DNA of 64,000 bases, taken from VBCK01 sp035511515. GTDB taxonomy: Bacteria > Pseudomonadota > Gammaproteobacteria > Burkholderiales > Burkholderiaceae_F. Shown one piece after another: positions 41,681 to 50,222 of this stretch (position 1 is its first letter; each line of letters begins with the position of its first letter). The notes below the pieces were generated by a model that searched no databases, was not told the DNA's origin, and saw nothing but the letters and a program-made list of their open reading frames with translations. The stretch spans positions 1 to 64,000 of the forward strand of contig DATKFG010000013.1 in NCBI GenBank assembly GCA_035511515.1, read 5' to 3'. A program made the position numbers and the translations under genes.

Positions 41681-42250
41681 CTAGCTGCCCCAGGTCACCG
41701 CCACGTTGCAGGCGTGAAAATCGTTGTTGTGGTCTTCCGTCGAGGAGGCAACATAGAAGCCGGATCGGCCCGAAGCGAGCTGCGGTGTCTGGATCAGCGT
41801 CCGGTTGAAGATCCAGTGATCGCCGTGGCGGTGCGCACACACGATGTAGATCTCTCCGCCCGGGATGACAATGCCTTGCTCGGGACCGAGCCGCGTGTTC
41901 ATCGGTCGCGGCGTGGTCCAGTCCGCCAGCACCCTCGCCTTGCCCGCTTCGAGCGACGTGACGATCAATGCACGCTGGATCGCCCAGGCGTACGAACGGC
42001 CGACCAGCGTCACCTCGCCCGCCGGCGTGAGGCACATCACCGCATGGCGATGCAGGCCCTGGAGCGTGTACTTCGTACAGAACTCGTCGCCCACCGCGAC
42101 AGTGACGGCGCCCGGCAGCTTTTTCGAGGCGGCACGATGACTGTCGAGTCGCTCGATGCGGGCAGCCTCGTCCAGCAAAGATGGCGCTGGCCAGGGCAGG
42201 TTCTTATATTGAAGGCGTTCGAACTCGGGAACCGGGAACCGCTTGCTCAT
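41681..42250 (-). CDS. Hypothetical protein
   Basis: A 189-residue soluble protein with no recognised family. It has a Pro/Arg-rich N terminus (KRFPVPEFERLQYKNLPWP), a beta-rich middle with GDEFCTKYTLQGLHRHAVMC and TLVGRSYAWAIQRALIV, and a C-terminal HGDHWIFNRTLIQ with two histidines. The start ATG 42250 gives a normal length. It lies upstream of the ferredoxin reductase on the same strand, so co-transcription is possible. No signal peptide is visible. Confidence 0.6.
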   Translation of the reverse strand: MSKRFPVPEFERLQYKNLPWPAPSLLDEAARIERLDSHRAASKKLPGAVTVAVGDEFCTKYTLQGLHRHAVMCLTPAGEVTLVGRSYAWAIQRALIVTSLEAGKARVLADWTTPRPMNTRLGPEQGIVIPGGEIYIVCAHRHGDHWIFNRTLIQTPQLASGRSGFYVASSTEDHNNDFHACNVAVTWGS

Positions 42251-42405
42251 CGGGCATCCTGTTTGGAACCACGCGAACGTAAGGCGCGCGCCGCCATGGC
42301 ACAGCCGGTTCGGGTGCGGTGCGCTCCAAATGACGCCCTGCATTAGATGCCAATCGGCGCGCCCCCATCAAGCATCGGTTATGCGTCCCGGGCATGCCCG
42401 GTATG

Positions 42406-43128
42406 TCAGCTCTCACCGGCGTGCGCAGGCCGACCCGCCCCGCGCACGACGAAGACCCGACCCACGACGGGACCGTCCGGCTCGAAAACCGACCTGCCGT
42501 CAACCACATAGGCCGCCACGCACTCGACCTGGGCCCTGGGAAAGTGGGCGCGGTTGGAGTCTGCCAGCAGCACCGTCACGCCTTGCCGCGCCAAGGCGAG
42601 CAGATGGGCCGTGACCGACTGTGCCAGAAATCGCTCGTACCACAGGTCGGCGGCCAGCACGATGTCATGCGCATCGCGACCCTGCGCAAAGCCCGCCAGC
42701 CGGGCCGAAATGCGAACGCGGTTCAGCTTTGCGTTGACCGCAATGGCGTCGACGGCCCAGGGATCCGCATCGACCGCCTCGACGACGCCAGCGCCGGCGA
42801 GCGCGGCCGCGATCGCACAGATGCCGCTGCCGGACCCGATGTCGAGCACGCGGCGGTTGCGCGTGATGCCGGGGTGGTCCAGCAGGTACCGGGCAAGCGC
42901 TTCACCGCCCGGCCATGGATGGGCCCAATAGGGAGGCGCCAGACTCGCTGGCCCGGACACCGCGGCCTGTCGCGCCCAGATCTGCTCGAAGTCCGTATTG
43001 CGCCGCAGGCGGATTTCCGGGCACAGCGACGAGCGCGCGACGGCCGTGGCGCGTTTGATCGTGGCAATTCGGCCCTGTGTCGCAGCAGTGGCTCGGTTTC
43101 GCGCAATGGGGGGTTGTCCGCCGAGCAT
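42406..43128 (-). CDS. Protein-lysine-type methyltransferase (ETFBKMT/PrmA-like)
   Basis: A 240-residue class I SAM methyltransferase. The pre-motif PPYWAHPWPGGEALARYLLDH (about 66-86, shown in part as PPYWAHPWPGG) is characteristic of enzymes such as ETF-beta lysine methyltransferase. Motif I is VLDIGSGSGICAIAAALAGA (about 94-113), with an acidic VDADPWA following. Substrate is probably a protein lysine, but not certain. It is divergent from the corrinoid methyltransferase cluster and shares its control region. Confidence 0.8.
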   Translation of the reverse strand: MLGGQPPIARNRATAATQGRIATIKRATAVARSSLCPEIRLRRNTDFEQIWARQAAVSGPASLAPPYWAHPWPGGEALARYLLDHPGITRNRRVLDIGSGSGICAIAAALAGAGVVEAVDADPWAVDAIAVNAKLNRVRISARLAGFAQGRDAHDIVLAADLWYERFLAQSVTAHLLALARQGVTVLLADSNRAHFPRAQVECVAAYVVDGRSVFEPDGPVVGRVFVVRGAGRPAHAGES

Positions 43129-43138
43129 GGCCGAAGAG

Positions 43139-43157
43139 AATATATTGTGTATATACG
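43139..43157. promoter_or_regulatory. AT-rich palindrome in the divergent promoter of the methyltransferase cluster
   Basis: The AT-rich stretch AATATATTGTGTATATACG contains the perfect palindrome GTATATAC (43149-43156) and the overlapping inverted repeat TATAT-N5-ATATA (43141-43155). It is an A+T island in GC-rich DNA, 57 bases before the first cluster gene, so it could be an operator (for instance for the GntR at 50223) or part of the promoter. Confidence 0.4.
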
Positions 43158-43213
43158 CTTAGAAATCAGCAATCGAACCAGCGTACGACCTTGCATGTGA
43201 CACGGAGGCCTCG

Positions 43214-43513
43214 ATGGCCAAAGTCCAGATTTTGTATTGGCAAGACATCCCGTCCGTGGTGGAGGCGCGGGAAGGTCGCGACCTGCACAAGGTCCAGCTG
43301 TCACAGCGCTTCCAGGAGTTGATCGATCTCATAGCGATGCGCAAAGGGCTGAGCGGCTCGGACGCCTACCTGGAGCAGTGGGCCAAGGGGTCCGCCGAGG
43401 TGCGCGATGGCGACGCCAGGACCGTGGCCGAAGTCGTGGCCGGTGAAATCGAGGCCAAGTACGAAGCAATCCGCAGCGCCCAGCTGGCGGCAATCAACCC
43501 ATCGGCCGAATGA
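43214..43513 (+). CDS. Small 'virulence factor' family protein (PF13769-like), first gene of the cluster
   Basis: A 99-residue soluble protein. It begins AKVQILYWQDIPSVVEAREG and contains LSQRFQELIDLIAMRKGLSGSDAYLEQW, the pattern of the PF13769 'virulence factor' domain, whose name reflects an old annotation and not a known activity. This is recalled family character, so confidence is moderate. A GGAGG ribosome site precedes ATG 43214. It is the first gene downstream of the putative promoter. Confidence 0.72.
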   Translation: MAKVQILYWQDIPSVVEAREGRDLHKVQLSQRFQELIDLIAMRKGLSGSDAYLEQWAKGSAEVRDGDARTVAEVVAGEIEAKYEAIRSAQLAAINPSAE

Positions 43514-43569
43514 GTGAACGCAGCTCGAAGACCGAGCCCAAGAATATACCAGCGGGCGGCCGCTAGACC

Positions 43570-44271
43570 ATGAAGCTGGACCTGCCACTGCCGAAATCGG
43601 CTGCTGCGATCCCGGATCGGGCGTTCGGATTGACCAGCCCGTTCGTGCCGGCGCTGAAGCCGGTGCCGACCGAACGCATTTTGCGCATCCAGGGCTACAC
43701 CGACATTTCGCGTGTGCGCCCGGCCATCCAGAAAGCAGCGCAATGGGCGGCCGGGACTATCGCGGATCTTGCAACGCCGGCGGTCGGCTTCAAGCGCCTC
43801 GGCCTCGTTCGCCGCGACGGCGATCGGATCGAGCTCTCGGATGGAACGGTCTGCAACGGTGCCGCGCTGGTTCACGAGCTCGTCGGTTGCGACGAGGTCG
43901 TCGTATTCGTTCAAACCCTTGGTGAAGGCCCCGACAGGAATGTGATCGAACTGCTGGACAGCGGTGATGGCCTGCTCGAGGCCCTGTTGCTGGAGACGGC
44001 GGGGTGGTTGGCGCTGGAAGAGTCGATCCGCCAGTTCAGGGCGCACCTGCGCGACGATGCGGCGCGGCGGGGACGCAGGCTGCGCAAGCGGCTCGGTCCG
44101 GGGTACACCTACCTGCTGCCGGACGGACCCTCGATGTGGCCGCTGCAGGATCAGCGCAGCCTGTTTGGCGTGTTCAAGGACGGCGAGCTGGCGGTCCGAC
44201 TGCTCGACAGCTGCGCCATGCAGCCCAAGCTGTCGCGTTCCGGACTTTTCGGCGAAGGGCCGGATCTTTAA
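43570..44271 (+). CDS. MetH activation-domain-like protein
   Basis: A 233-residue protein resembling the vitamin B12-dependent methionine synthase activation domain, without the other MetH domains. Matching elements are the N-terminal ILRIQGYTDISRVRPAI, the middle VGCDEVVVFVQTLGEG and LLETAGWLALEES, and especially the C-terminal block SMWPLQDQRSLFGVF (about 197-211) followed by RLLDSCAMQPKLSRSGLFG. In MetH this domain binds SAM and helps re-reduce inactive cob(II)alamin. Similar stand-alone proteins occur with corrinoid methyltransferases in anaerobes. Direct SAM binding is not proven here. Confidence 0.78.
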   Translation: MKLDLPLPKSAAAIPDRAFGLTSPFVPALKPVPTERILRIQGYTDISRVRPAIQKAAQWAAGTIADLATPAVGFKRLGLVRRDGDRIELSDGTVCNGAALVHELVGCDEVVVFVQTLGEGPDRNVIELLDSGDGLLEALLLETAGWLALEESIRQFRAHLRDDAARRGRRLRKRLGPGYTYLLPDGPSMWPLQDQRSLFGVFKDGELAVRLLDSCAMQPKLSRSGLFGEGPDL

Positions 44272-44304
44272 GCGACCCGCTTCAATTCGACGGAGAACCC
44301 ATCA

Positions 44305-45312
44305 GTGAAGAACCCAGGCGGAGGTCTCATCATCATCGGTGAGAACTTCAACACCACGCGAAAGATCAAGGCAACCAGCCCCAAAGTTGTCCGGAATGGA
44401 AACAAGGTCGGCATCGGATATGTGGATCTGGATGGCAACAAGAAAGTGCTCGATGTCACCCGCGTGATGCCCGAGGACCCGAATGCGGCCAAGAACTTCA
44501 TGATTCCGCATGTCGGCGAGGCGTGCCGGCAGAAAGACATTTCCTACATCCGCTGGGCCATCAAGAACCAGGAGAAGCATGGCGCGCACATCATCGACGT
44601 GTGCGTCGATGAACTGTCCGTGTATCCGGAAGAGCGCATGGGCTGGATGCGCTGGGTCGTGCAGATCGCCCAGGACATCACCGATGCCATCATCTCCATC
44701 GATTCGTCCGACTCCAATACGATCAAGGCGGGACTCGAGGTCCACGACTCGAAGAAGAGCCGCCCGGCCATCAATTCGTTCAATCTGGAACCCGGGCGAC
44801 AAGTGCTGCTGGATGTGGCTCGCGAGCGCAAGGCGCTGTTGTTCGCGAACGCGAGCGGCACCTCGGGCATGCCGCAGTCGGCCACCGAGCGGATCGACAA
44901 CATGACCCGCTGCATGGAGATGATGGACCAGGGGAACATCCCGATGGGCGATCGCTTCCTGGATCCCCTCGTGTTTCCGATCGGCGCCGGACCGGCCTTC
45001 GGCATGCACTACATCGAGGCCGTGCGCGAATTGCACCAGCGCTACCCGGAAGTGCACATCTTCGGAGGGCACTCCAACGTGTCGTTCGGGCTGCCCGAGC
45101 GCAAGCTCCTGAACAACACCTTCGTGGCAATGTCGATTCTGGCCGGCGCCGATACGGCCATGATCGATCCGATCATGAACAGCCCCAAGGAGCTGAACGA
45201 CTTCCGCTTCGCCGCCAATGCGCTCAGCGGCGCTGACGAGTACTCGACCCAGTACCTGAAGTACATCCGCAGCCTGAATCCTCCGGCGCCCAAGGTGCGC
45301 CCCGCCGCGTGA
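44305..45312 (+). CDS. Methyltetrahydrofolate:corrinoid methyltransferase (MT2 type)
   Basis: A 335-residue DHPS-like TIM-barrel enzyme of the AcsE/CmuB/MtvA group. The start GENFNTTRK (12-20), HIIDVCVDE (95-103), the central SIDSSDS (131-137), PAINSFN (154-160), DPLVFPIGAG (220-229) and GGHSNVSFGLPER (254-266) make up the pterin-binding face. It exchanges a methyl group between a corrinoid protein and THF. The start is GTG 44305. One MT2 serves both MT1/corrinoid pairs of this locus, which is inferred from its single copy. It stands before MT1-A in the same transcript. Confidence 0.9.
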   Translation: MKNPGGGLIIIGENFNTTRKIKATSPKVVRNGNKVGIGYVDLDGNKKVLDVTRVMPEDPNAAKNFMIPHVGEACRQKDISYIRWAIKNQEKHGAHIIDVCVDELSVYPEERMGWMRWVVQIAQDITDAIISIDSSDSNTIKAGLEVHDSKKSRPAINSFNLEPGRQVLLDVARERKALLFANASGTSGMPQSATERIDNMTRCMEMMDQGNIPMGDRFLDPLVFPIGAGPAFGMHYIEAVRELHQRYPEVHIFGGHSNVSFGLPERKLLNNTFVAMSILAGADTAMIDPIMNSPKELNDFRFAANALSGADEYSTQYLKYIRSLNPPAPKVRPAA

Positions 45313-45358
45313 CGAGACAACGCCGCGCTCAAACGCCAGCCAAGAAGGAGCTGAAACC

Positions 45359-46528
45359 ATGAAAGAGCTGCTACCCCGCGAGCGCTTCATCCGCGCTCTG
45401 CGCCACGAAAAGATCGACCGTCTGCCCGTGCTGTACCGGATGAAGGCGGAAGCCAAAGCCAAGATTGCGCGCGTGTTCGGCATCGAGAAAACCTCTACCG
45501 GACGCGCCCACGATCCCTCCCTGGAGCTGCGCCTGGGTAACGATGCGATCATTTATCAGATCGGCATCAACGCGGATTTCTCGCACCGGCATATCGAAAT
45601 CGGCGAGACCTGGTTCAACCACTTCGGCGTCGGTTACGGCAAGAGCGGCCTCGAAGGGCGCACCCACGCTGAAGCGGTCGAGTTCGGCAAGACCCAGGAG
45701 TTCTGGGGACCCGCCAAGGTGGTGCCCGAGAACTTTCCGAAGGTGCATCCGATCAGATCGAAGGAAGACCTGGCCAAATACAAGTGGCCGGACCCGAACG
45801 ACCCGACCATCCTCGCGCCGATCAAGGACCTGGTGGACCGCTACAGCAAGGACTACTTCATCATCGTCGACCTGTCGTCGTCACTGATCGAGGCGGCCTA
45901 CGCGCATCTGGTCGGTACGCAGAACTTCTTCCTGTGGATGTACGACGAACCCGAGCTCGTTGCCGGGGTGCTGGACGGTCTGACCGAGTACTACTCGAAG
46001 ATCGGCGCCAACGCGGTCAACATGGGCGCCGACATGATCCGCGTCGGCGACGACGTGGGCGCCCAGCAGGCCATGATGCTGGCCCCCAAGGCGTGGCGCG
46101 AGCTGGCCAAGCCGCGGCTCAAGCACATGTTCGACACCTTCCGCGCGACCAACCCGGACATCTTCCTCAAGCTGCATTCGTGCGGCGACTATTCACCGAT
46201 CCTTCCCGACGAGATCGAACTGGGCATCCACTTGTCGGGCTTGATGCAGCCCACCGGCGGGCTGAAGGATCAGAAGACCATCAAGTCCAAGTACGGCAAC
46301 GACATCGCCTTGATCGGCGGCCTCGACGTGCAGCGCCTGCTTCCCCGCGGGCAGGTCGAGGAGGTGCGCAAGGCGGTGCTCGAGACGATCACCAATCTCG
46401 GGCCGGGCGGAGGCTACATCTTCTCGCCGGCCCACTACATCCTGGCCGACGTGCCGATCCAGAACATCTGGGCCATGATCGAAGCGCAGAAGGACTTCGG
46501 CACCTACGGCAAGTTTCCTCTCAACTGA
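45359..46528 (+). CDS. Uroporphyrinogen decarboxylase-family MT1, copy A
   Basis: A 389-residue TIM-barrel protein of the UroD/MtaA/CmuA methyltransferase superfamily. Typical landmarks: PRERFIRALRHEKIDRLPV (6-24), the late Zn-binding LHSCGDY (272-278), ALIGGLDVQRLLP (317-329) and GGGYIFSPAHYI. His273 and Cys275 match the H-x-C metal pair of MtaA-type proteins, but no third cysteine follows it; Cys275 is the only cysteine I could find. The enzyme probably takes the methyl group from an unknown substrate to the corrinoid protein encoded next. Ribosome site AAGGAG precedes ATG 45359. Confidence 0.88.
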   Translation: MKELLPRERFIRALRHEKIDRLPVLYRMKAEAKAKIARVFGIEKTSTGRAHDPSLELRLGNDAIIYQIGINADFSHRHIEIGETWFNHFGVGYGKSGLEGRTHAEAVEFGKTQEFWGPAKVVPENFPKVHPIRSKEDLAKYKWPDPNDPTILAPIKDLVDRYSKDYFIIVDLSSSLIEAAYAHLVGTQNFFLWMYDEPELVAGVLDGLTEYYSKIGANAVNMGADMIRVGDDVGAQQAMMLAPKAWRELAKPRLKHMFDTFRATNPDIFLKLHSCGDYSPILPDEIELGIHLSGLMQPTGGLKDQKTIKSKYGNDIALIGGLDVQRLLPRGQVEEVRKAVLETITNLGPGGGYIFSPAHYILADVPIQNIWAMIEAQKDFGTYGKFPLN

Positions 46529-46544
46529 AGCAGGAGCGTCAAGC

Positions 46545-47252
46545 ATGTCGGAACCAGAGCTGAAACCCCCGGTGAATTGGGAGTCGCGCGTACCGGCCGG
46601 GTGGGACTGGTCCAGCCTGTGGGTAGCGGTCGAGAACGGCGATCACAAATTCGCCGGTACGCGCACGCAGCAGGCGATCGACGCGGGCGTCGATCCAAAG
46701 GTCATCCTCGACGACGGGTTGTTCCCGGGCTTCGATCTGCAGGGCTCGCGGTTTTCGGCCCAGATCATCTTCATTCCGGAGATGTTGATCACGGCCCGCG
46801 CGATGAAGGCGGGCCTGGCGTTGATTCGCCCGTTGCTCGCTGCCAAGGCCGAAAAGCCGCTCGGCGTATTCGTGATCGGCACCGTACTGGGTGATATGCA
46901 CGATATCGGGCAGTCGATCGTGACGATCATGCTGGAGAACGCCGGATTCCGGGTCATCAACCTGGGGACCGACGTCCACCCGGATCGTTTCATCGAAACG
47001 GCGGCCCGGGAAAAGGCCGACCTCGTGGGATTTTCGGCACTGCTGTCGACCACGGTGTACTACCAGAAAGTGACGGTCGACGAGTTCCGCAAGGCCGGCC
47101 ACCGCGGCAAGGTGAAGATCCTGATCGGTGGCGCACCAACGTCGCAGGAATGGGCCAATGAATGCGGGGCCGACGGCTGGGGCAAGGATGCGATCGAGGC
47201 GGTCCGTCTGGCTCGTGAGCTCGTGACGACGCAGCGTGAAGCGTGGGCGTGA
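46545..47252 (+). CDS. Corrinoid (cobalamin-binding) protein, copy A
   Basis: A 235-residue two-domain corrinoid protein. After an N-terminal helical cap (about 1-98), the Rossmann-like B12 domain contains the cobalt-ligand motif GDMHDIG (116-122; His119 is the lower axial ligand), the GFSALLST strand-loop (162-169) and GGAPTS (195-200). It shuttles the methyl group between MT1-A and MT2. It starts 16 bases after MT1-A, so the two are probably co-expressed. The helical cap differs from that of copy B. Confidence 0.92.
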   Translation: MSEPELKPPVNWESRVPAGWDWSSLWVAVENGDHKFAGTRTQQAIDAGVDPKVILDDGLFPGFDLQGSRFSAQIIFIPEMLITARAMKAGLALIRPLLAAKAEKPLGVFVIGTVLGDMHDIGQSIVTIMLENAGFRVINLGTDVHPDRFIETAAREKADLVGFSALLSTTVYYQKVTVDEFRKAGHRGKVKILIGGAPTSQEWANECGADGWGKDAIEAVRLARELVTTQREAWA

Positions 47253-47255
47253 CGT

Positions 47256-49175
47256 ATGGACCTTGACGCGCTGGTGACGGTCGTATCGGCGGACTCGCCG
47301 GGCGTTCACAGCGCCCGGGTGCCGATCGATTCGACCTTGCTCGACGCGGTCCGAAGCGCCGGGGTTGACATGGAGGCAACCTGCGGCGCCCGCGGACGCT
47401 GCCGCAGTTGCCGCGTCAAGGTGCTCACGGGCGAGGTGCCCCCGCCCACGGTCCAGGACAGCTTCCAGCTCGGGCCCGATGCGGTGCAGGAGCGCTTTCG
47501 CCTGGCGTGTCAAACGCGGGTCATCGGCGATTGCAAGGTCGCCGCGATGCCGCCGAAATCCGAGTCGGGCCATCAGATTCTCGCCAGCGGTGACGTGGCC
47601 GCCGATCGTCGGCTGACGCTCGACTCGGGCGTCAGGAAACACCTGGTACAGGCCAAAACGCCCACGGGTGAACACCACCAGACCTCCGACGTCGAAGAAA
47701 TCCTGCGCGGGCTGCCCGATCTGCGGCAGCACCCGTTGCAGATCGAGCTGCTGCGCAGGGCGCCACGCGTGTTGAGGCAGGAAAAGGGCCTGCTGACGGT
47801 GACCTCCTTCAACGGTCGCGTCATCGACCTGGAGCCCGGCGACACCACGGCGCACAGCTATGGCATGGCTTTCGATATCGGAACGACCAGCATTGTGGGC
47901 TCGTTGCTGAATCTCGCGACCGGCGAGCAGCTGGCGTCGGTGAGCGGCCTTAACCCGCAGGCACAGTACGGTGGCGACCTGATGTCGCGCATCGCCTATG
48001 CGCAGTTCGACGACAAAAAGCTGCAGACCCTGCGCGGCAAAATCCTGAGCTCGATCAACGAGTTCATCAATCAGGCGTGCACCGAAGCCGGCGTGCGGCC
48101 CGACAATCTCTACAAGATCGTGGTGGTCGGCAACACCTGCATGCACCACATCTTCCTGGGCATCGACGTCAGTTACGTGGGGCTTGCGCCTTATGCGCCC
48201 GTCGTTCGCGATCCGCTGGTGTTCGAAGCTCGGGACCTGCCCCTGAAAGCCGCGCCCCATGCGCGCATCTGCATGCTGCCGATCGTGGCCGGATTCGTCG
48301 GCGCGGACACCATGGCCTGTCTGCTCGCCACCCGGCTTTACGAGAGCGAGCAAGTGCGCGCATTGGTCGACATCGGCACCAACGGCGAAGTCGTCATGGG
48401 CTCCAGGCACCGGCTGGTCGCCTGCTCGGCGCCGGCCGGCCCGGCACTCGAGGGCGCGCAGATCCGCCACGGCATGCGCGGAGCGGTCGGCGCCGTGGAG
48501 AAGGTGCAGATCGACAGCGACGTGCGATGCCAGACGATCGGCGCCGCGCCGGCAATCGGGATCTGCGGTTCCGGCCTGATCGACGCCTGCGCCAAGATGT
48601 TGGACGCCGGCGTGCTGGATTCGAACGGCCTGTTGCGACGCTCCGGCCTCGACCAGATCGGCCTTCCTTTGCGCGAGCGGCTGCAGGACGGACCGGGGGG
48701 CCGCGAATTCGTGCTGGTGCGCCAGGCCGATGCCGGCCGGGACCACGACATTTCCATCACGCAGGCCGACATCCGGCAGATCCAGCTGGCCAAGAGTGCC
48801 ATTTATTCGGGCATCGTGATGCTGCAGACCGTCATGAATGTCCCGAACGACCAGCTGGCAGAGCTCATGCTGTGCGGAGGTTTCGGCAACTACATCAGCG
48901 TGGCCAGTTCGGTGAAGATCCGGCTGCTGCCCGATCTGCCGCTGGATCGGATCACGTACATGGGCAACGCGGCGGCCACCGGGGCGCAGATGGCCCTGCT
49001 GTCGGAAACCGAGCGCCTGCGCGCATTCGACCTGGCACGGCAGATCGAACATGTGGCGCTGGCCGCGCGGCCGGATTTTCAGGACATGTTCGTCGAGGGC
49101 ATGAATTTCAACGGCGAGCCTTTCCCCGTGGAACGCCGCACCCCGACGCCCTCCAAGGCCATATCGGCTGCCTGA
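47256..49175 (+). CDS. Ferredoxin/ASKHA reductive activator of corrinoid proteins, copy A (RACE-type, DUF4445)
   Basis: A 639-residue protein. The N-terminal [2Fe-2S] ferredoxin has Cys43, Cys49, Cys52 and Cys85. A linker domain leads to a large ASKHA (actin/sugar kinase) ATPase module with FDIGTTSIVGSLLNL (about 206), VGNTCMHHIFLG, VDIGTNGEVVMGS and GFGNYISVASSVKI. RACE proteins use ATP-coupled electron transfer to reduce inactive cob(II)alamin in methyltransferase systems. It starts 4 bases after the corrinoid gene stop. Its electron donor is unknown; ferredoxin genes in the window are candidates. Confidence 0.9.
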   Translation: MDLDALVTVVSADSPGVHSARVPIDSTLLDAVRSAGVDMEATCGARGRCRSCRVKVLTGEVPPPTVQDSFQLGPDAVQERFRLACQTRVIGDCKVAAMPPKSESGHQILASGDVAADRRLTLDSGVRKHLVQAKTPTGEHHQTSDVEEILRGLPDLRQHPLQIELLRRAPRVLRQEKGLLTVTSFNGRVIDLEPGDTTAHSYGMAFDIGTTSIVGSLLNLATGEQLASVSGLNPQAQYGGDLMSRIAYAQFDDKKLQTLRGKILSSINEFINQACTEAGVRPDNLYKIVVVGNTCMHHIFLGIDVSYVGLAPYAPVVRDPLVFEARDLPLKAAPHARICMLPIVAGFVGADTMACLLATRLYESEQVRALVDIGTNGEVVMGSRHRLVACSAPAGPALEGAQIRHGMRGAVGAVEKVQIDSDVRCQTIGAAPAIGICGSGLIDACAKMLDAGVLDSNGLLRRSGLDQIGLPLRERLQDGPGGREFVLVRQADAGRDHDISITQADIRQIQLAKSAIYSGIVMLQTVMNVPNDQLAELMLCGGFGNYISVASSVKIRLLPDLPLDRITYMGNAAATGAQMALLSETERLRAFDLARQIEHVALAARPDFQDMFVEGMNFNGEPFPVERRTPTPSKAISAA

Positions 49176-49192
49176 CGCGAAAGGACCCGAGC

Positions 49193-50206
49193 ATGCGCGT
49201 GAATCTGCTGTTTGGATTCCTGGGATCGGGCAAGACGACGCTTGCGCAACACCTTCTGCGGGAGCGGGGCAATGTCTGCAAGACGGCCCTGATCGTGAAC
49301 GAGTTTGGCGACGTCGGCGTCGACGGCGACATCCTGCGCGGGACCCATGTCGACCTGATCGAGCTGAATTCGGGCTGCATGTGCTGCACGTTGCGAGGCT
49401 CATTGCTCCTTGCGATCGAAGAGCTGCGCGCGAAAAAGGCCGTCGAACGCGTGATTGTCGAGGCCACCGGCGTGGCCCAACCCGGCGAGTTGCTGGAGAC
49501 GCTGGCCGACCCCTCGTTCATGCTCGAACGCACGGTGGGGCCGCTGGTGGCCGTGGTCGATGCGGCCAAGTTCCTGAAGCTGGAAACGATGCTCGGCGAC
49601 TTCTACACCCGGCAGATCGAGCACGCCGACATTGTCATTCTGAACAAGATCGACCTCGCTTCCACGGAGGTGCTGCGGGAAGTCGAAGCCGCCGTCAGGG
49701 AGCTCAACGACAAGGCCGCGGTGTTGTTCGCCGTGCAATGCGATGTCGACAGCCGATTGATCCTGGACGGTGATGCCGGCTCGCTCCTGCATGCGGCGGC
49801 ACCGGGCGAGGCCGAGGCAAGCCGGGCCACCCATGCCGATCCGGTCGATCAGGCTCATCGGTCTAACGACCATGATCATGCCCATCATCATGACCACGGT
49901 CATGGTTCCGGCCATTTGAGGGACGTCGAGTCCTTCGTGCTGACGGCGACCGGCCACTACACGGCACGGGCGTTGCAGGTCTTCTTTGGCGCGCTGTCCG
50001 ACGATGTATGGCGCGCCAAGGGGTTCATGAGCGTGGACGGCCAACCCGCTCTGGTGCAGTACTCGCTCGGGCAGCTTGTCATCACCCCGGCGCCGATGCC
50101 GCCGCACCAGAATCTGGTGTTCATCGGCCGGGACATGAACCGAGCCGAGATCGAAACCCGGTTCGGGCGCGCTGACGCACGCCGTGCGTCGCTGGCCGGC
50201 GCCTGA
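49193..50206 (+). CDS. CobW/COG0523-family GTPase, His-rich
   Basis: A 337-residue P-loop GTPase of the COG0523 family. Walker A is GFLGSGKTT (8-16), and the metal-binding CxCC motif is GCMCC (61-65). A NKIDLAS switch (about 148-154) follows. A histidine-rich linker (HDHAHHHDHGHGSGH) lies before the CobW C-terminal domain. Family members insert zinc, cobalt or other metals. Within this locus it may deliver zinc to the MT1 proteins or assist corrinoid handling; either is inference. Start ATG 49193 follows the RACE gene by 17 bases. Confidence 0.9.
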   Translation: MRVNLLFGFLGSGKTTLAQHLLRERGNVCKTALIVNEFGDVGVDGDILRGTHVDLIELNSGCMCCTLRGSLLLAIEELRAKKAVERVIVEATGVAQPGELLETLADPSFMLERTVGPLVAVVDAAKFLKLETMLGDFYTRQIEHADIVILNKIDLASTEVLREVEAAVRELNDKAAVLFAVQCDVDSRLILDGDAGSLLHAAAPGEAEASRATHADPVDQAHRSNDHDHAHHHDHGHGSGHLRDVESFVLTATGHYTARALQVFFGALSDDVWRAKGFMSVDGQPALVQYSLGQLVITPAPMPPHQNLVFIGRDMNRAEIETRFGRADARRASLAGA

Positions 50207-50222
50207 GATCCTGGAGAAACAC

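Noticed and set aside
45359..46528. True uroporphyrinogen decarboxylase (HemE) for haem synthesis
   Set aside because: It lies in an operon with a corrinoid protein and MT2 and carries the H-x-C metal motif of methyltransferases, which HemE does not have.
46539..49403. 954-codon open frame on the minus strand
   Set aside because: It lies opposite corrinoid A and activator A, both with clear motifs. Composition is typical of an antisense shadow.
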